5,095 bases of DNA, taken from NCBI GenBank assembly GCA_002684605.1, contig NYVM01000038.1, positions 6,788 through 11,882 on the forward strand. The letters are read 5' to 3'. The translations under genes were made by a program, and so were the position numbers. This document shows, in pieces, positions 1 through 5,095 of this stretch. The notes under the pieces are model-generated. The model was not told where the DNA came from. It was given only the letters and a program-made list of their open reading frames with translations, and did no database searches. The number at the start of each line of letters is the position of its first letter. The stretch's first letter is position 1. Origin of the DNA: Candidatus Pelagibacterales bacterium (GTDB taxonomy: Bacteria > Pseudomonadota > Alphaproteobacteria > TMED109).

Positions 1-632
1 AAGCTTTAGATGATTGGAAATTATTACCTACGGATAAAGGAGCTGTTTTTGATAAAGTCATTAATATTGATGGTTCTCTTCTAGATCCTCATTTGACTTG
101 GGGAACAAGTCCTGAAGATGTTTTATCAATAAATGATGTTATTCCAAATCCTGAAGATATTGATAAAGAAAGTTTAAAAAATGCAATGCAAGATTCCTTA
201 GATTACATGGGACTCAAACCTGGACAATCTTTTTCTGATATTAAAATAGATAAAGTATTTATAGGCTCTTGTACTAATAGTAGGATAGAAGATCTTAGAG
301 AAGCAGCAGTAATTGCAAAGGGTAGGAAAGTTGCTGACGGAGTACATGCAATGGTAGTTCCAGGTTCAGGGTTAATAAAAATGCAAGCTGAAAAAGAAGG
401 TATTGCAGATATCTTAATTGAGGCAGGTTTTGATTGGAGGGAACCTGGATGTTCAATGTGTCTTGGAATGAATCCCGATCAGCTAAAGCCAAAAGAAAGG
501 TGCGCCTCAACTTCTAATAGAAATTTTAGAGGAAGACAAGGTAGAGATGGAAGGACTCACTTAGTTAGTCCAGGTATGGCAGCAGCGGCAGCAATATATG
601 GACACTTTGTAGACGTTAGAAAATTTAATTAA
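1..632 (+). CDS. leuC: 3-isopropylmalate dehydratase large subunit, C-terminal part (5' truncated by window)
   Basis: LeuC pairs with LeuD to form isopropylmalate isomerase, which converts 2-isopropylmalate to 3-isopropylmalate in leucine synthesis in the cytoplasm. The reading frame is open from base 3 without a start and ends at TAA 630-632, giving about 209 residues. The family is usually about 466-475 residues, so roughly the N-terminal 55% lies upstream. An in-frame TTG at 93 is not the start, because homologous sequence ([16 protein letters not shown]) continues before it. The three cysteines that hold the 4Fe-4S cluster in the aconitase family are visible: SCTNSR (Cys codon 270-272) and GCSMC (Cys codons 450-452 and 459-461). 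The typical end of the family follows, with STSNRNF, GRQG and RTHLVSP. One small oddity is NFRGRQG where E. coli has NFEGRQG. leuD follows after 17 bases. Identity is very secure. Confidence 0.97.
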   Translation, partial: ALDDWKLLPTDKGAVFDKVINIDGSLLDPHLTWGTSPEDVLSINDVIPNPEDIDKESLKNAMQDSLDYMGLKPGQSFSDIKIDKVFIGSCTNSRIEDLREAAVIAKGRKVADGVHAMVVPGSGLIKMQAEKEGIADILIEAGFDWREPGCSMCLGMNPDQLKPKERCASTSNRNFRGRQGRDGRTHLVSPGMAAAAAIYGHFVDVRKFN

Positions 633-649
633 AAAGTAGGCTGATCATA

Positions 650-1258
650 ATGAAATCTTTTAATAAATTAACTGGAATTATAGCATCCATGCCTCAAGTT
701 AATATAGATACAGATGCAATAATTCCTAAACAGTTTTTAAAAACTATTGAAAGAACTGGCTTAGGAAAACATTTGTTTCACGAAAAAAGGTATGATCAAA
801 ATAATATTTTAAATAATAGTTTTGTATTAAATAAAAAACCTTGGAATAAGGCAAAAATGATAGTTGCCGGAGACAATTTTGGATGTGGTTCAAGTAGAGA
901 ACATGCTCCTTGGGCACTATTAGATTTTGGTATAAGTTGTATTATATCAACTTCTTTTGCAGATATCTTTTATAATAATTGTTTTAAAAATGGAGTGCTT
1001 CCTGTTATTTTAAAAGAAGAAATAGTAGGTGAAATAAGTGATTTAGCTGAACAAGGGATTGAGATATCTATAGATTTAGAGGAGCAACAATTAATAGCTC
1101 AAAATAAACTATACAAATTTGATATAGATCCATATAGGAAACATTGTTTATTAAATGGATTAGATGATATTGGGATTACTTTAGAAAATAAAGTAACAAT
1201 TGATGTTTATGAAGAAAAGTTAGAATCTAAAGGTTGGCATAAACCTGAAAATTTATAA
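650..1258 (+). CDS. leuD: 3-isopropylmalate dehydratase small subunit
   Basis: This is the small, swivelling-domain subunit of the LeuCD isomerase and is complete at 202 residues (E. coli LeuD has 201). Family motifs appear in order: NIDTDAIIPKQFLK at residues 18-31, GDNFGCGSSREHAPWAL at 74-90, SFADIFYNNCFKNGVLPV at 102-119, and the C-terminal FDIDPYRKHCLLNGLDDIG at about 157-175. The GCGSSREHAPW loop helps to bind substrate in this family. The ATG at 650 is supported by an AGG at 638-640 nine bases upstream and by the N-terminus starting just before the conserved TDAIIP block. It lies 17 bases after leuC and 19 bases before leuB, with no room for a separate promoter or terminator, so co-transcription of leuCDB is likely. 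Nothing looks broken. Confidence 0.97.
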   Translation: MKSFNKLTGIIASMPQVNIDTDAIIPKQFLKTIERTGLGKHLFHEKRYDQNNILNNSFVLNKKPWNKAKMIVAGDNFGCGSSREHAPWALLDFGISCIISTSFADIFYNNCFKNGVLPVILKEEIVGEISDLAEQGIEISIDLEEQQLIAQNKLYKFDIDPYRKHCLLNGLDDIGITLENKVTIDVYEEKLESKGWHKPENL

Positions 1259-1277
1259 TATATTAAGGTGAATCATT

Positions 1278-2390
1278 ATGAGTAGTAATAGAAAAGTTTT
1301 AATGCTTCCTGGAGATGGAATAGGTCCTGAAGTAATGAAAGAGACTAAAAAAGTAATTGATTGGTTTGATAAAAGGCTAGAAGTAGGTTTTGATTTAGAA
1401 GAAGGGTTAGTAGGAGGAGCTTCATATGATAAACATAAAACTCCTATAACGGAGGAGGTTATGGAAAAAGCACTGCATTCAGATGGTGTTTTATTTGGTG
1501 CCGTTGGTGGACCAAATTATGATAACTTGCCTTTTTCTGAAAAGCCAGAGCGAGGATTATTGAGATTAAGAAAAGAATTAGGTTTATTTGCAAATTTAAG
1601 ACCCGCGATTGTATTTGATGCGCTAGCAGATGCATCAAGTCTAAAGAAGGAAATAGTCTCTGGTTTAGATATTATGATTCTTAGGGAGTTAACAGGAGGA
1701 ATATATTTTGGAGAACCTAGAGGAATTGAAGAATTGGCAGATGGTTCAAAAATAGGAGTAAATACTGAAGTATATTCTACTAAAGAAATTAGAAGAGCAG
1801 GAGATGTTGCATTTGAATTAGCTGCAAAGAGAAGAGGATTAGTTCACTCAGTAGAAAAATCAAATGTTATGGAAAGTGGCCTACTTTGGCGTGAAGAAAT
1901 TCAAAAACTACATGATGAAAAATATAATAATATCTCTTTAGAGCATATGTTTGCAGATAATTGTGCAATGCAGCTTGTAAGAGATCCTCATCAATTTGAT
2001 GTTATAGTAACAACTAACCTTTTTGGAGACTTGCTATCTGATATTTCAGCACAGCTAACTGGTTCTCTAGGAATGCTTCCTTCAGCTTCTTTAGGAGAAG
2101 TTAATGAGTATGGTATTCGAAAATCTTTATTTGAGCCTGTTCATGGAAGTGCGCCCGATATTTCGGGCCAAGGAAAAGCTAATCCTATTGCTATGATCTT
2201 ATCTTTTGCGATGATGTTAAGATATTCTTTAGATAGAAATAATGATGCCGATTTAGTAGAAAAAGCAGTAACTAAAGCTCTAGAAGATGGTCTAAGAACA
2301 GCAGATATTATGCAACAAGGTAAGACTTTAATTTCTACAGAACAAATGGGTGCTGAAATATGCAACCGATTAGATCAATTAGCCGTATAA
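1278..2390 (+). CDS. leuB: 3-isopropylmalate dehydrogenase
   Basis: LeuB oxidises and decarboxylates 3-isopropylmalate to 2-oxoisocaproate using NAD+, the last dedicated leucine step before transamination. It is complete at 370 residues, within the usual 350-370. The N-terminal [11 protein letters not shown] is at 10-20. Substrate and metal residues line up with Thermus IPMDH: Arg96/98, Arg108 and Arg136, Tyr143 (GIYFGEPRG), Lys194 (VEKSNV), Asp227 (FADNCA), and Asp251 and Asp255. The family signature [19 protein letters not shown] is at 247-265. [15 protein letters not shown] at 289-303 carries Asp294, the residue associated with NAD+ rather than NADP+ use. The alphaproteobacterial-style ending [11 protein letters not shown] is present. 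The ATG at 1278 has a good AAGGTG site at 1265-1270. asd follows after 24 bases, a common arrangement in Alphaproteobacteria. A compact hairpin lies inside the gene near 2153-2168. Confidence 0.97.
   Translation: MSSNRKVLMLPGDGIGPEVMKETKKVIDWFDKRLEVGFDLEEGLVGGASYDKHKTPITEEVMEKALHSDGVLFGAVGGPNYDNLPFSEKPERGLLRLRKELGLFANLRPAIVFDALADASSLKKEIVSGLDIMILRELTGGIYFGEPRGIEELADGSKIGVNTEVYSTKEIRRAGDVAFELAAKRRGLVHSVEKSNVMESGLLWREEIQKLHDEKYNNISLEHMFADNCAMQLVRDPHQFDVIVTTNLFGDLLSDISAQLTGSLGMLPSASLGEVNEYGIRKSLFEPVHGSAPDISGQGKANPIAMILSFAMMLRYSLDRNNDADLVEKAVTKALEDGLRTADIMQQGKTLISTEQMGAEICNRLDQLAV
2153..2168 (+). other. Perfect 6-bp GC-rich hairpin inside leuB
   Basis: GCCCGA (2153-2158) and TCGGGC (2163-2168) are exact reverse complements around a TATT loop. 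The stem falls on the conserved Ala-Pro-Asp-Ile-Ser-Gly codons of LeuB (residues 292-297). It uses GCG, CCC, TCG and GGC, which stand out in a gene otherwise dominated by A/T-ending codons. No run of T follows, so it is unlikely to be an intrinsic terminator. It could slow ribosomes, affect mRNA stability, or be chance. Confidence 0.4.
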
Positions 2391-2414
2391 TGCTATTAAG
2401 TAATGGAGTTTTAA

Positions 2415-3458
2415 ATGGGATATAATGTAGCTGTACTCGGAGCCTCTGGAGCAGTGGGGCATGAGATAATTACAATTTTAGCGGAAAGAAATTTTCCTAT
2501 TGAAAATATATATGCATTAGCCTCTAAAAGGTCAGTAGGCAAAGAGGTGAGCTTTGGCGATAAGGTGCTAAAGGTAGAGGATGTAGAAAATTTTGATTTT
2601 TCTAATGCCGATATTGCTCTTTTTTCTGCCGGCTCTGATGTATCAGAAAAGTGGGCTCCAATTGCAGCAGATAAAGGATGCATAGTTATTGATAATACAT
2701 CTCATTTTAGAATGGATCCTGATGTGCCATTAATAATTCCGGAAGTAAACCCAGAGGCATTAGAGGGTTACAGAAATAAAAATATTATAGCAAACCCTAA
2801 TTGTTCTACTATTCAGATGCTAGTACCTTTAAAGCCTTTACATGATTTAGCTATTATAAAAAGAATTGTGGTTTCTACTTATCAGTCTGTTTCTGGTGCA
2901 GGAAAGTCTGCCATGGATGAATTGTGGGATCAGACTAGAAAAATGTTTTTTAATGAATCAGGAACTTCAGGAACTAACGAGTCAGGAACTGAGAGGGATT
3001 CAAATTTTTCTAAAAGAATAGCTTTTAATGTGATACCTCAGATAGATAAATTTATAGATGATGGTAGTACAAAAGAAGAATTAAAAATGATTAATGAAAC
3101 TAAGAAAATTTTAGATGCCTCTATTGAGGTAAGTGCAACTTGCGTGAGAGTTCCAGTATTTATAGGGCACGCGGAATCTGTAAATATTGAATTTGAAAAT
3201 AATGTAAATATAGATGAAATTAGAGAAATATTAGGAGATGCTTCTGGAGTGTCGTTAGTAGATGATATTGAGACAGAAACATTCATTACTCCTATAGAGT
3301 GTGTGTCTGATTTTTCAGTTTTTGTTTCTAGATTGAGGGTAGATCATACTGTGCCAAGTGGCATTAATATGTGGGTAGTATCAGATAACCTAAGAAAAGG
3401 TGCTGCTTTAAATTCTGTTCAAATTGCAGAAGAGTTGATAGATAGGAAGTATATATAA
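2415..3458 (+). CDS. asd: Aspartate-semialdehyde dehydrogenase
   Basis: Asd reduces L-aspartyl-4-phosphate to L-aspartate-4-semialdehyde with NADPH, feeding lysine/diaminopimelate (cell wall), threonine and methionine synthesis. It is complete at 347 residues. The nucleotide-binding GASGAVG is at residues 9-15. The catalytic Cys130 lies in NPNCSTIQM. STYQSVSGAG contains Gln157, expected in the active site. VSATCVRVPVFIGHA (239-253) matches the family signature and supplies Arg245 and His252. SDNLRKGAALNSVQIAE near the C-terminus is also typical. A GGAG at 2405-2408, six bases before the ATG, supports the start, as does the N-terminus opening directly into the beta strand and GASGAVG. An unusual low-complexity loop with a DNA tandem repeat sits at residues about 181-195, lengthening a region that varies among homologues. 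sdhC begins one base after the stop, so asd seems joined to both the leu genes and the sdh operon. Confidence 0.97.
   Translation: MGYNVAVLGASGAVGHEIITILAERNFPIENIYALASKRSVGKEVSFGDKVLKVEDVENFDFSNADIALFSAGSDVSEKWAPIAADKGCIVIDNTSHFRMDPDVPLIIPEVNPEALEGYRNKNIIANPNCSTIQMLVPLKPLHDLAIIKRIVVSTYQSVSGAGKSAMDELWDQTRKMFFNESGTSGTNESGTERDSNFSKRIAFNVIPQIDKFIDDGSTKEELKMINETKKILDASIEVSATCVRVPVFIGHAESVNIEFENNVNIDEIREILGDASGVSLVDDIETETFITPIECVSDFSVFVSRLRVDHTVPSGINMWVVSDNLRKGAALNSVQIAEELIDRKYI
2958..2990 (+). repeat. Short in-frame repeat, three copies of TCAGGAACT within asd
   Basis: Three identical 9-base units lie at 2958-2966, 2967-2975 and 2982-2990. The first two are directly adjacent, and the third follows a 6-base AACGAG spacer. 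Each encodes Ser-Gly-Thr, producing ESGTSGTNESGTE at Asd residues 181-193. The unit is a multiple of three, so gain or loss of copies would keep the frame. It looks like local duplication by replication slippage. Confidence 0.85.
3444..3449 (+). promoter_or_regulatory. Ribosome binding site of sdhC, embedded in the asd 3' end
   Basis: AGGAAG lies ten bases before the sdhC ATG at 3460 and inside the last asd codons (Asp-Arg-Lys). Because asd stops at 3458 and sdhC starts at 3460, translation of the two is probably coupled by ribosomes terminating on asd. Confidence 0.6.
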
Positions 3459-3459
3459 G

Positions 3460-3861
3460 ATGAGTCTGAATAAATCTCATAAAAAAAGACCTTTATCACC
3501 ACATTTACAAATTTATAAACCTCAAATAACTTCTGTGTTATCTATATCTCATAGAATGGCCGGAATATTTTTATCATTAGGTTTATTAGCTATGTTTGTT
3601 TTTATATTATTACTAGCTATGGGGCAAAATTATTATGATCTGTGGAAATATTTTTCTAACTCTTTATTGGGTGAATTAATTCTTATGGGATGGTTAGTAG
3701 CATTATTTTTTCATATGTTTAATGGTATTAGGCATTTATTTTGGGATTATGGATTAGGTTTATCTTTATCCGTATCGAAATGGACTGGATTATTAGTGTG
3801 CGCTGTTACCATTATTATTAGTATATTTATAGGAATTATCTCCTTAGGATTAGTAATATGA
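3460..3861 (+). CDS. sdhC: Succinate dehydrogenase cytochrome b556 membrane subunit
   Basis: SdhC is one of the two membrane anchors of complex II. It helps bind haem b and ubiquinone in the inner membrane. It is complete at 133 residues. The N-terminal family motif RPLSPHLQIYKP (10-21) leads to SISHRMAG, with Ser28 and Arg32 aligning with the E. coli quinone-site Ser27 and Arg31. The second signature, HMFNGIRHLFWDYG (85-98), is a full match, and His85 corresponds to the haem ligand His84 of E. coli. Three hydrophobic helices are visible at about 33-54, 66-89 and 107-131, as expected. The first signature usually has Ser/Thr after SxxHRx; here it is Ala34, a mild deviation. Its start lies one base beyond the asd stop and its end overlaps sdhD by four bases, so tight co-expression is likely. 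Confidence 0.95.
   Translation: MSLNKSHKKRPLSPHLQIYKPQITSVLSISHRMAGIFLSLGLLAMFVFILLLAMGQNYYDLWKYFSNSLLGELILMGWLVALFFHMFNGIRHLFWDYGLGLSLSVSKWTGLLVCAVTIIISIFIGIISLGLVI
3846..3849 (+). promoter_or_regulatory. Ribosome binding site of sdhD inside the sdhC end
   Basis: AGGA sits eight bases before the sdhD ATG at 3858. It overlaps the final sdhC codons, and the sdhC stop and sdhD start share ATGA (3858-3861). This is the classic arrangement for translational coupling and helps to keep the two anchor subunits in equal amounts. Confidence 0.6.
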
Positions 3862-4193
3862 GCGGTATAGTTAATCATTGGAAATTTCAAAGGTATTCAG
3901 CTGTAATAAATTTAATTTTAGCAATATGGCTTGCAGTATCAGTTTTATGTATCCATGATTATTCGTTTCAAGAAACAATAAGCTGGATTAAGTTGCCATT
4001 TAATGCACTTTTTCTTTCTATTTTTTTTATTTCGAGCTTTATACATATGAGTTTAGGTATTCAAGTTGTATTAGAAGACTATGTATCAAATAAATTACTG
4101 AGAAATAGGTTGATTGTTACAATTAAGAGCCTTAGTTGGTTATTACTAGTACTTTCTATTTTTTTAATTTTAAAAATAACCTTTTTAAATTAG
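3858..4193 (+). CDS. sdhD: Succinate dehydrogenase hydrophobic membrane anchor subunit
   Basis: SdhD is the second membrane anchor of complex II and shares the haem b and ubiquinone site with SdhC. It is complete at 111 residues, at the short end for the family. SdhD proteins diverge strongly, but the key pieces are visible. HWKFQRYSAVIN (7-18) precedes the first helix. HMSLGIQVVLEDYV at 63-76 places His63 as the haem ligand (E. coli His71), with Asp74-Tyr75 at the same spacing as E. coli Asp82-Tyr83, where Tyr83 contacts quinone. Three hydrophobic segments lie at about 14-32, 46-70 and 86-108. The start ATG overlaps the sdhC stop as ATGA. Its TAG stop (4191-4193) overlaps the sdhA ribosome binding site. 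Position between sdhC and sdhA confirms the assignment. Confidence 0.93.
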   Translation: MSGIVNHWKFQRYSAVINLILAIWLAVSVLCIHDYSFQETISWIKLPFNALFLSIFFISSFIHMSLGIQVVLEDYVSNKLLRNRLIVTIKSLSWLLLVLSIFLILKITFLN

Positions 4194-4196
4194 GAG
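4191..4196 (+). promoter_or_regulatory. Ribosome binding site of sdhA overlapping the sdhD stop
   Basis: TAGGAG includes the sdhD stop codon TAG. Its GGAG (4193-4196) is six bases from the sdhA ATG at 4203. This is one of the strongest ribosome sites in the window and fixes the sdhA start. Confidence 0.7.
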
Positions 4197-4202
4197 TCAA
4201 AA

Positions 4203-5095
4203 ATGTCAAAAGCTTATAATATTATTGATCACGTATATGATGTAGTAGTTGTGGGTGCAGGAGGAGCAGGATTAAGGGCTACATTAGGGCTTGCAGAAAA
4301 AGGTTTAAAAACAGCTTGTCTTACAAAAGTTTTTCCAACACGTTCACATACGGTTGCCGCTCAAGGTGGAATAAGTGCAGCACTAGGTAATATGGGGGAA
4401 GATAATTGGCGTTGGCATATGTATGATACAGTTAAAGGCAGTGATTGGTTAGGAGACCAAGATGCAATTGAATATATGTGTAAAGAAGCAGGCCAAGCAG
4501 TAATCGAGTTAGAAAAATATGGTGTTCCTTTTTCTAGAACAGAGGAGGGAAAAATTTATCAAAGACCTTTTGGAGGAATGACGACAGAATTTGGAGATGG
4601 GCCTCAAGCGCATAGAACATGTTCGGCTGCTGATAGAACAGGACATGCAATATTACATACTTTATATCAGCAAGCTTTGAGAAATAATGCAGAGTTTTTT
4701 ATAGAATATTTTGCTTTAGACTTGATAATGGAAGATGGAGTTTGTGTGGGTGTAATGGCATGGTGTTTAGAAGACGGTACTATTCATAGATTTATGGCTC
4801 AAACAGTAGTCTTAGCCACAGGCGGTTATGGTAGGGTTTATTTCTCAGCAACATCTGCACATACGTGTACGGGAGATGGAAATGCTATGGCATTAAGAGC
4901 TGGTCTGCCTCTTCAAGATATGGAGTTTGTTCAATTTCACCCAACTGGAATATATGGTGCGGGCTGTCTAATTACTGAAGGCACAAGAGGAGAAGGTGGT
5001 TACCTGACTAATAGTTCAGGAGAACGGTTTATGGAAAGATATGCGCCTCATGCAAAGGATCTAGCTTCTAGAGATGTAGTGGCTAGAGCAATGAC
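4203..5095 (+). CDS. sdhA: Succinate dehydrogenase flavoprotein subunit, N-terminal half (3' truncated by window)
   Basis: SdhA oxidises succinate to fumarate in the TCA cycle and passes electrons through FAD to the SdhB iron-sulfur clusters and then to quinone. It faces the cytoplasm on the SdhCD anchor. The frame stays open from ATG 4203 to the window end: 297 full codons of an expected 590-600. The FAD-binding GAGGAG is at residues 18-23. [11 protein letters not shown] at 46-56 contains His49, the residue that carries FAD covalently (E. coli His45). Catalytic and substrate residues follow at the same +4 offset from E. coli: His246 in [11 protein letters not shown], Thr258 in [10 protein letters not shown], and Arg290 in [10 protein letters not shown]. 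The covalent-FAD histidine, the HPTG form and the two-anchor operon favour succinate dehydrogenase over fumarate reductase or L-aspartate oxidase. It starts 9 bases after sdhD; sdhB should follow outside the window. Confidence 0.97.
   Translation, partial: MSKAYNIIDHVYDVVVVGAGGAGLRATLGLAEKGLKTACLTKVFPTRSHTVAAQGGISAALGNMGEDNWRWHMYDTVKGSDWLGDQDAIEYMCKEAGQAVIELEKYGVPFSRTEEGKIYQRPFGGMTTEFGDGPQAHRTCSAADRTGHAILHTLYQQALRNNAEFFIEYFALDLIMEDGVCVGVMAWCLEDGTIHRFMAQTVVLATGGYGRVYFSATSAHTCTGDGNAMALRAGLPLQDMEFVQFHPTGIYGAGCLITEGTRGEGGYLTNSSGERFMERYAPHAKDLASRDVVARAM

Noticed and set aside
1..6. Window begins exactly at an AAGCTT (HindIII) site, hinting at a clone boundary
   Set aside because: The same hexamer also occurs inside the window near 4210, and the leuC frame runs naturally through the start, so it carries no biological meaning.
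93..95. TTG at 93 as a start for a short 179-residue protein
   Set aside because: LeuC-homologous sequence continues in frame upstream to the window edge, so this is an internal leucine codon of a truncated leuC.
295..510. Minus-strand open frame opposite leuC
   Set aside because: Its leucine-rich translation has no recognisable motif, it lies wholly within a conserved gene and no ribosome site decides a start. It is a shadow of leuC.
2391..2414. Possible promoter or terminator in the leuB-asd gap
   Set aside because: Only 24 bases, holding little beyond the asd ribosome site; no hairpin, T-run or recognisable -35/-10 pair fits.
2141..2683. Minus-strand open frames opposite the leuB end and the asd start
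   Set aside because: The Ser/Ile/Pro-rich translations show no domain and fully overlap well-supported genes on the other strand.
3038..3286. Minus-strand open frame opposite asd
   Set aside because: Low-complexity Ser/Ile-rich translation, antisense to the conserved catalytic region of Asd; a coding shadow.
4021..4028. Run of eight T in sdhD as a possible phase-variable tract
   Set aside because: The run is in frame (Ile-Phe-Phe in a membrane helix), and such runs are expected in AT-rich membrane-protein genes. Nothing suggests switching of a housekeeping complex.

Overview
The window is a fully coding, same-strand stretch of an AT-rich bacterial genome. It reads leuC (3' part only), leuD, leuB, asd, sdhC, sdhD, sdhA (5' half only). 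All seven genes are on the + strand. The largest gap between genes is 24 bases (leuB to asd). asd and sdhC are separated by one base, and sdhC and sdhD overlap by four. I see no RNA gene, mobile element, CRISPR array or convincing terminator, and no stretch of 300 bases lacks a gene.

The likely host is an alphaproteobacterium with a streamlined, low-GC genome. The protein sequences have an alphaproteobacterial look, for example the LeuB C-terminal half, the Asd signature region and the SdhC/SdhD motifs. Codon use leans strongly to A/T-ending codons and AGA for arginine, and spacing is very tight. A free-living marine lineage of the Pelagibacterales (SAR11) kind or a similar AT-rich group would fit. 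The class is a fairly firm inference; the order is a guess. Leucine biosynthesis argues against an obligate intracellular Rickettsia-type host.

Region by region: bases 1-1258 encode the two subunits of isopropylmalate isomerase (LeuC large, LeuD small). Bases 1278-2390 encode 3-isopropylmalate dehydrogenase (LeuB). Together these are the last dedicated steps of leucine synthesis before transamination. Bases 2415-3458 encode aspartate-semialdehyde dehydrogenase (Asd), the branch-point enzyme for lysine/diaminopimelate, threonine and methionine. Bases 3460-5095 open the succinate dehydrogenase (complex II) operon: the two membrane anchors SdhC and SdhD, then the flavoprotein SdhA. sdhA runs off the window, and sdhB would be expected after it.

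The catalytic and cofactor residues I could check are all present, so these look like working housekeeping genes. I did not find a new biological system here. The points worth a second look are the merging of amino-acid biosynthesis genes and a respiratory complex into one apparent transcription unit, a short tandem repeat that lengthens a loop in Asd, and a GC-rich hairpin inside leuB built from codons unusual for this DNA.
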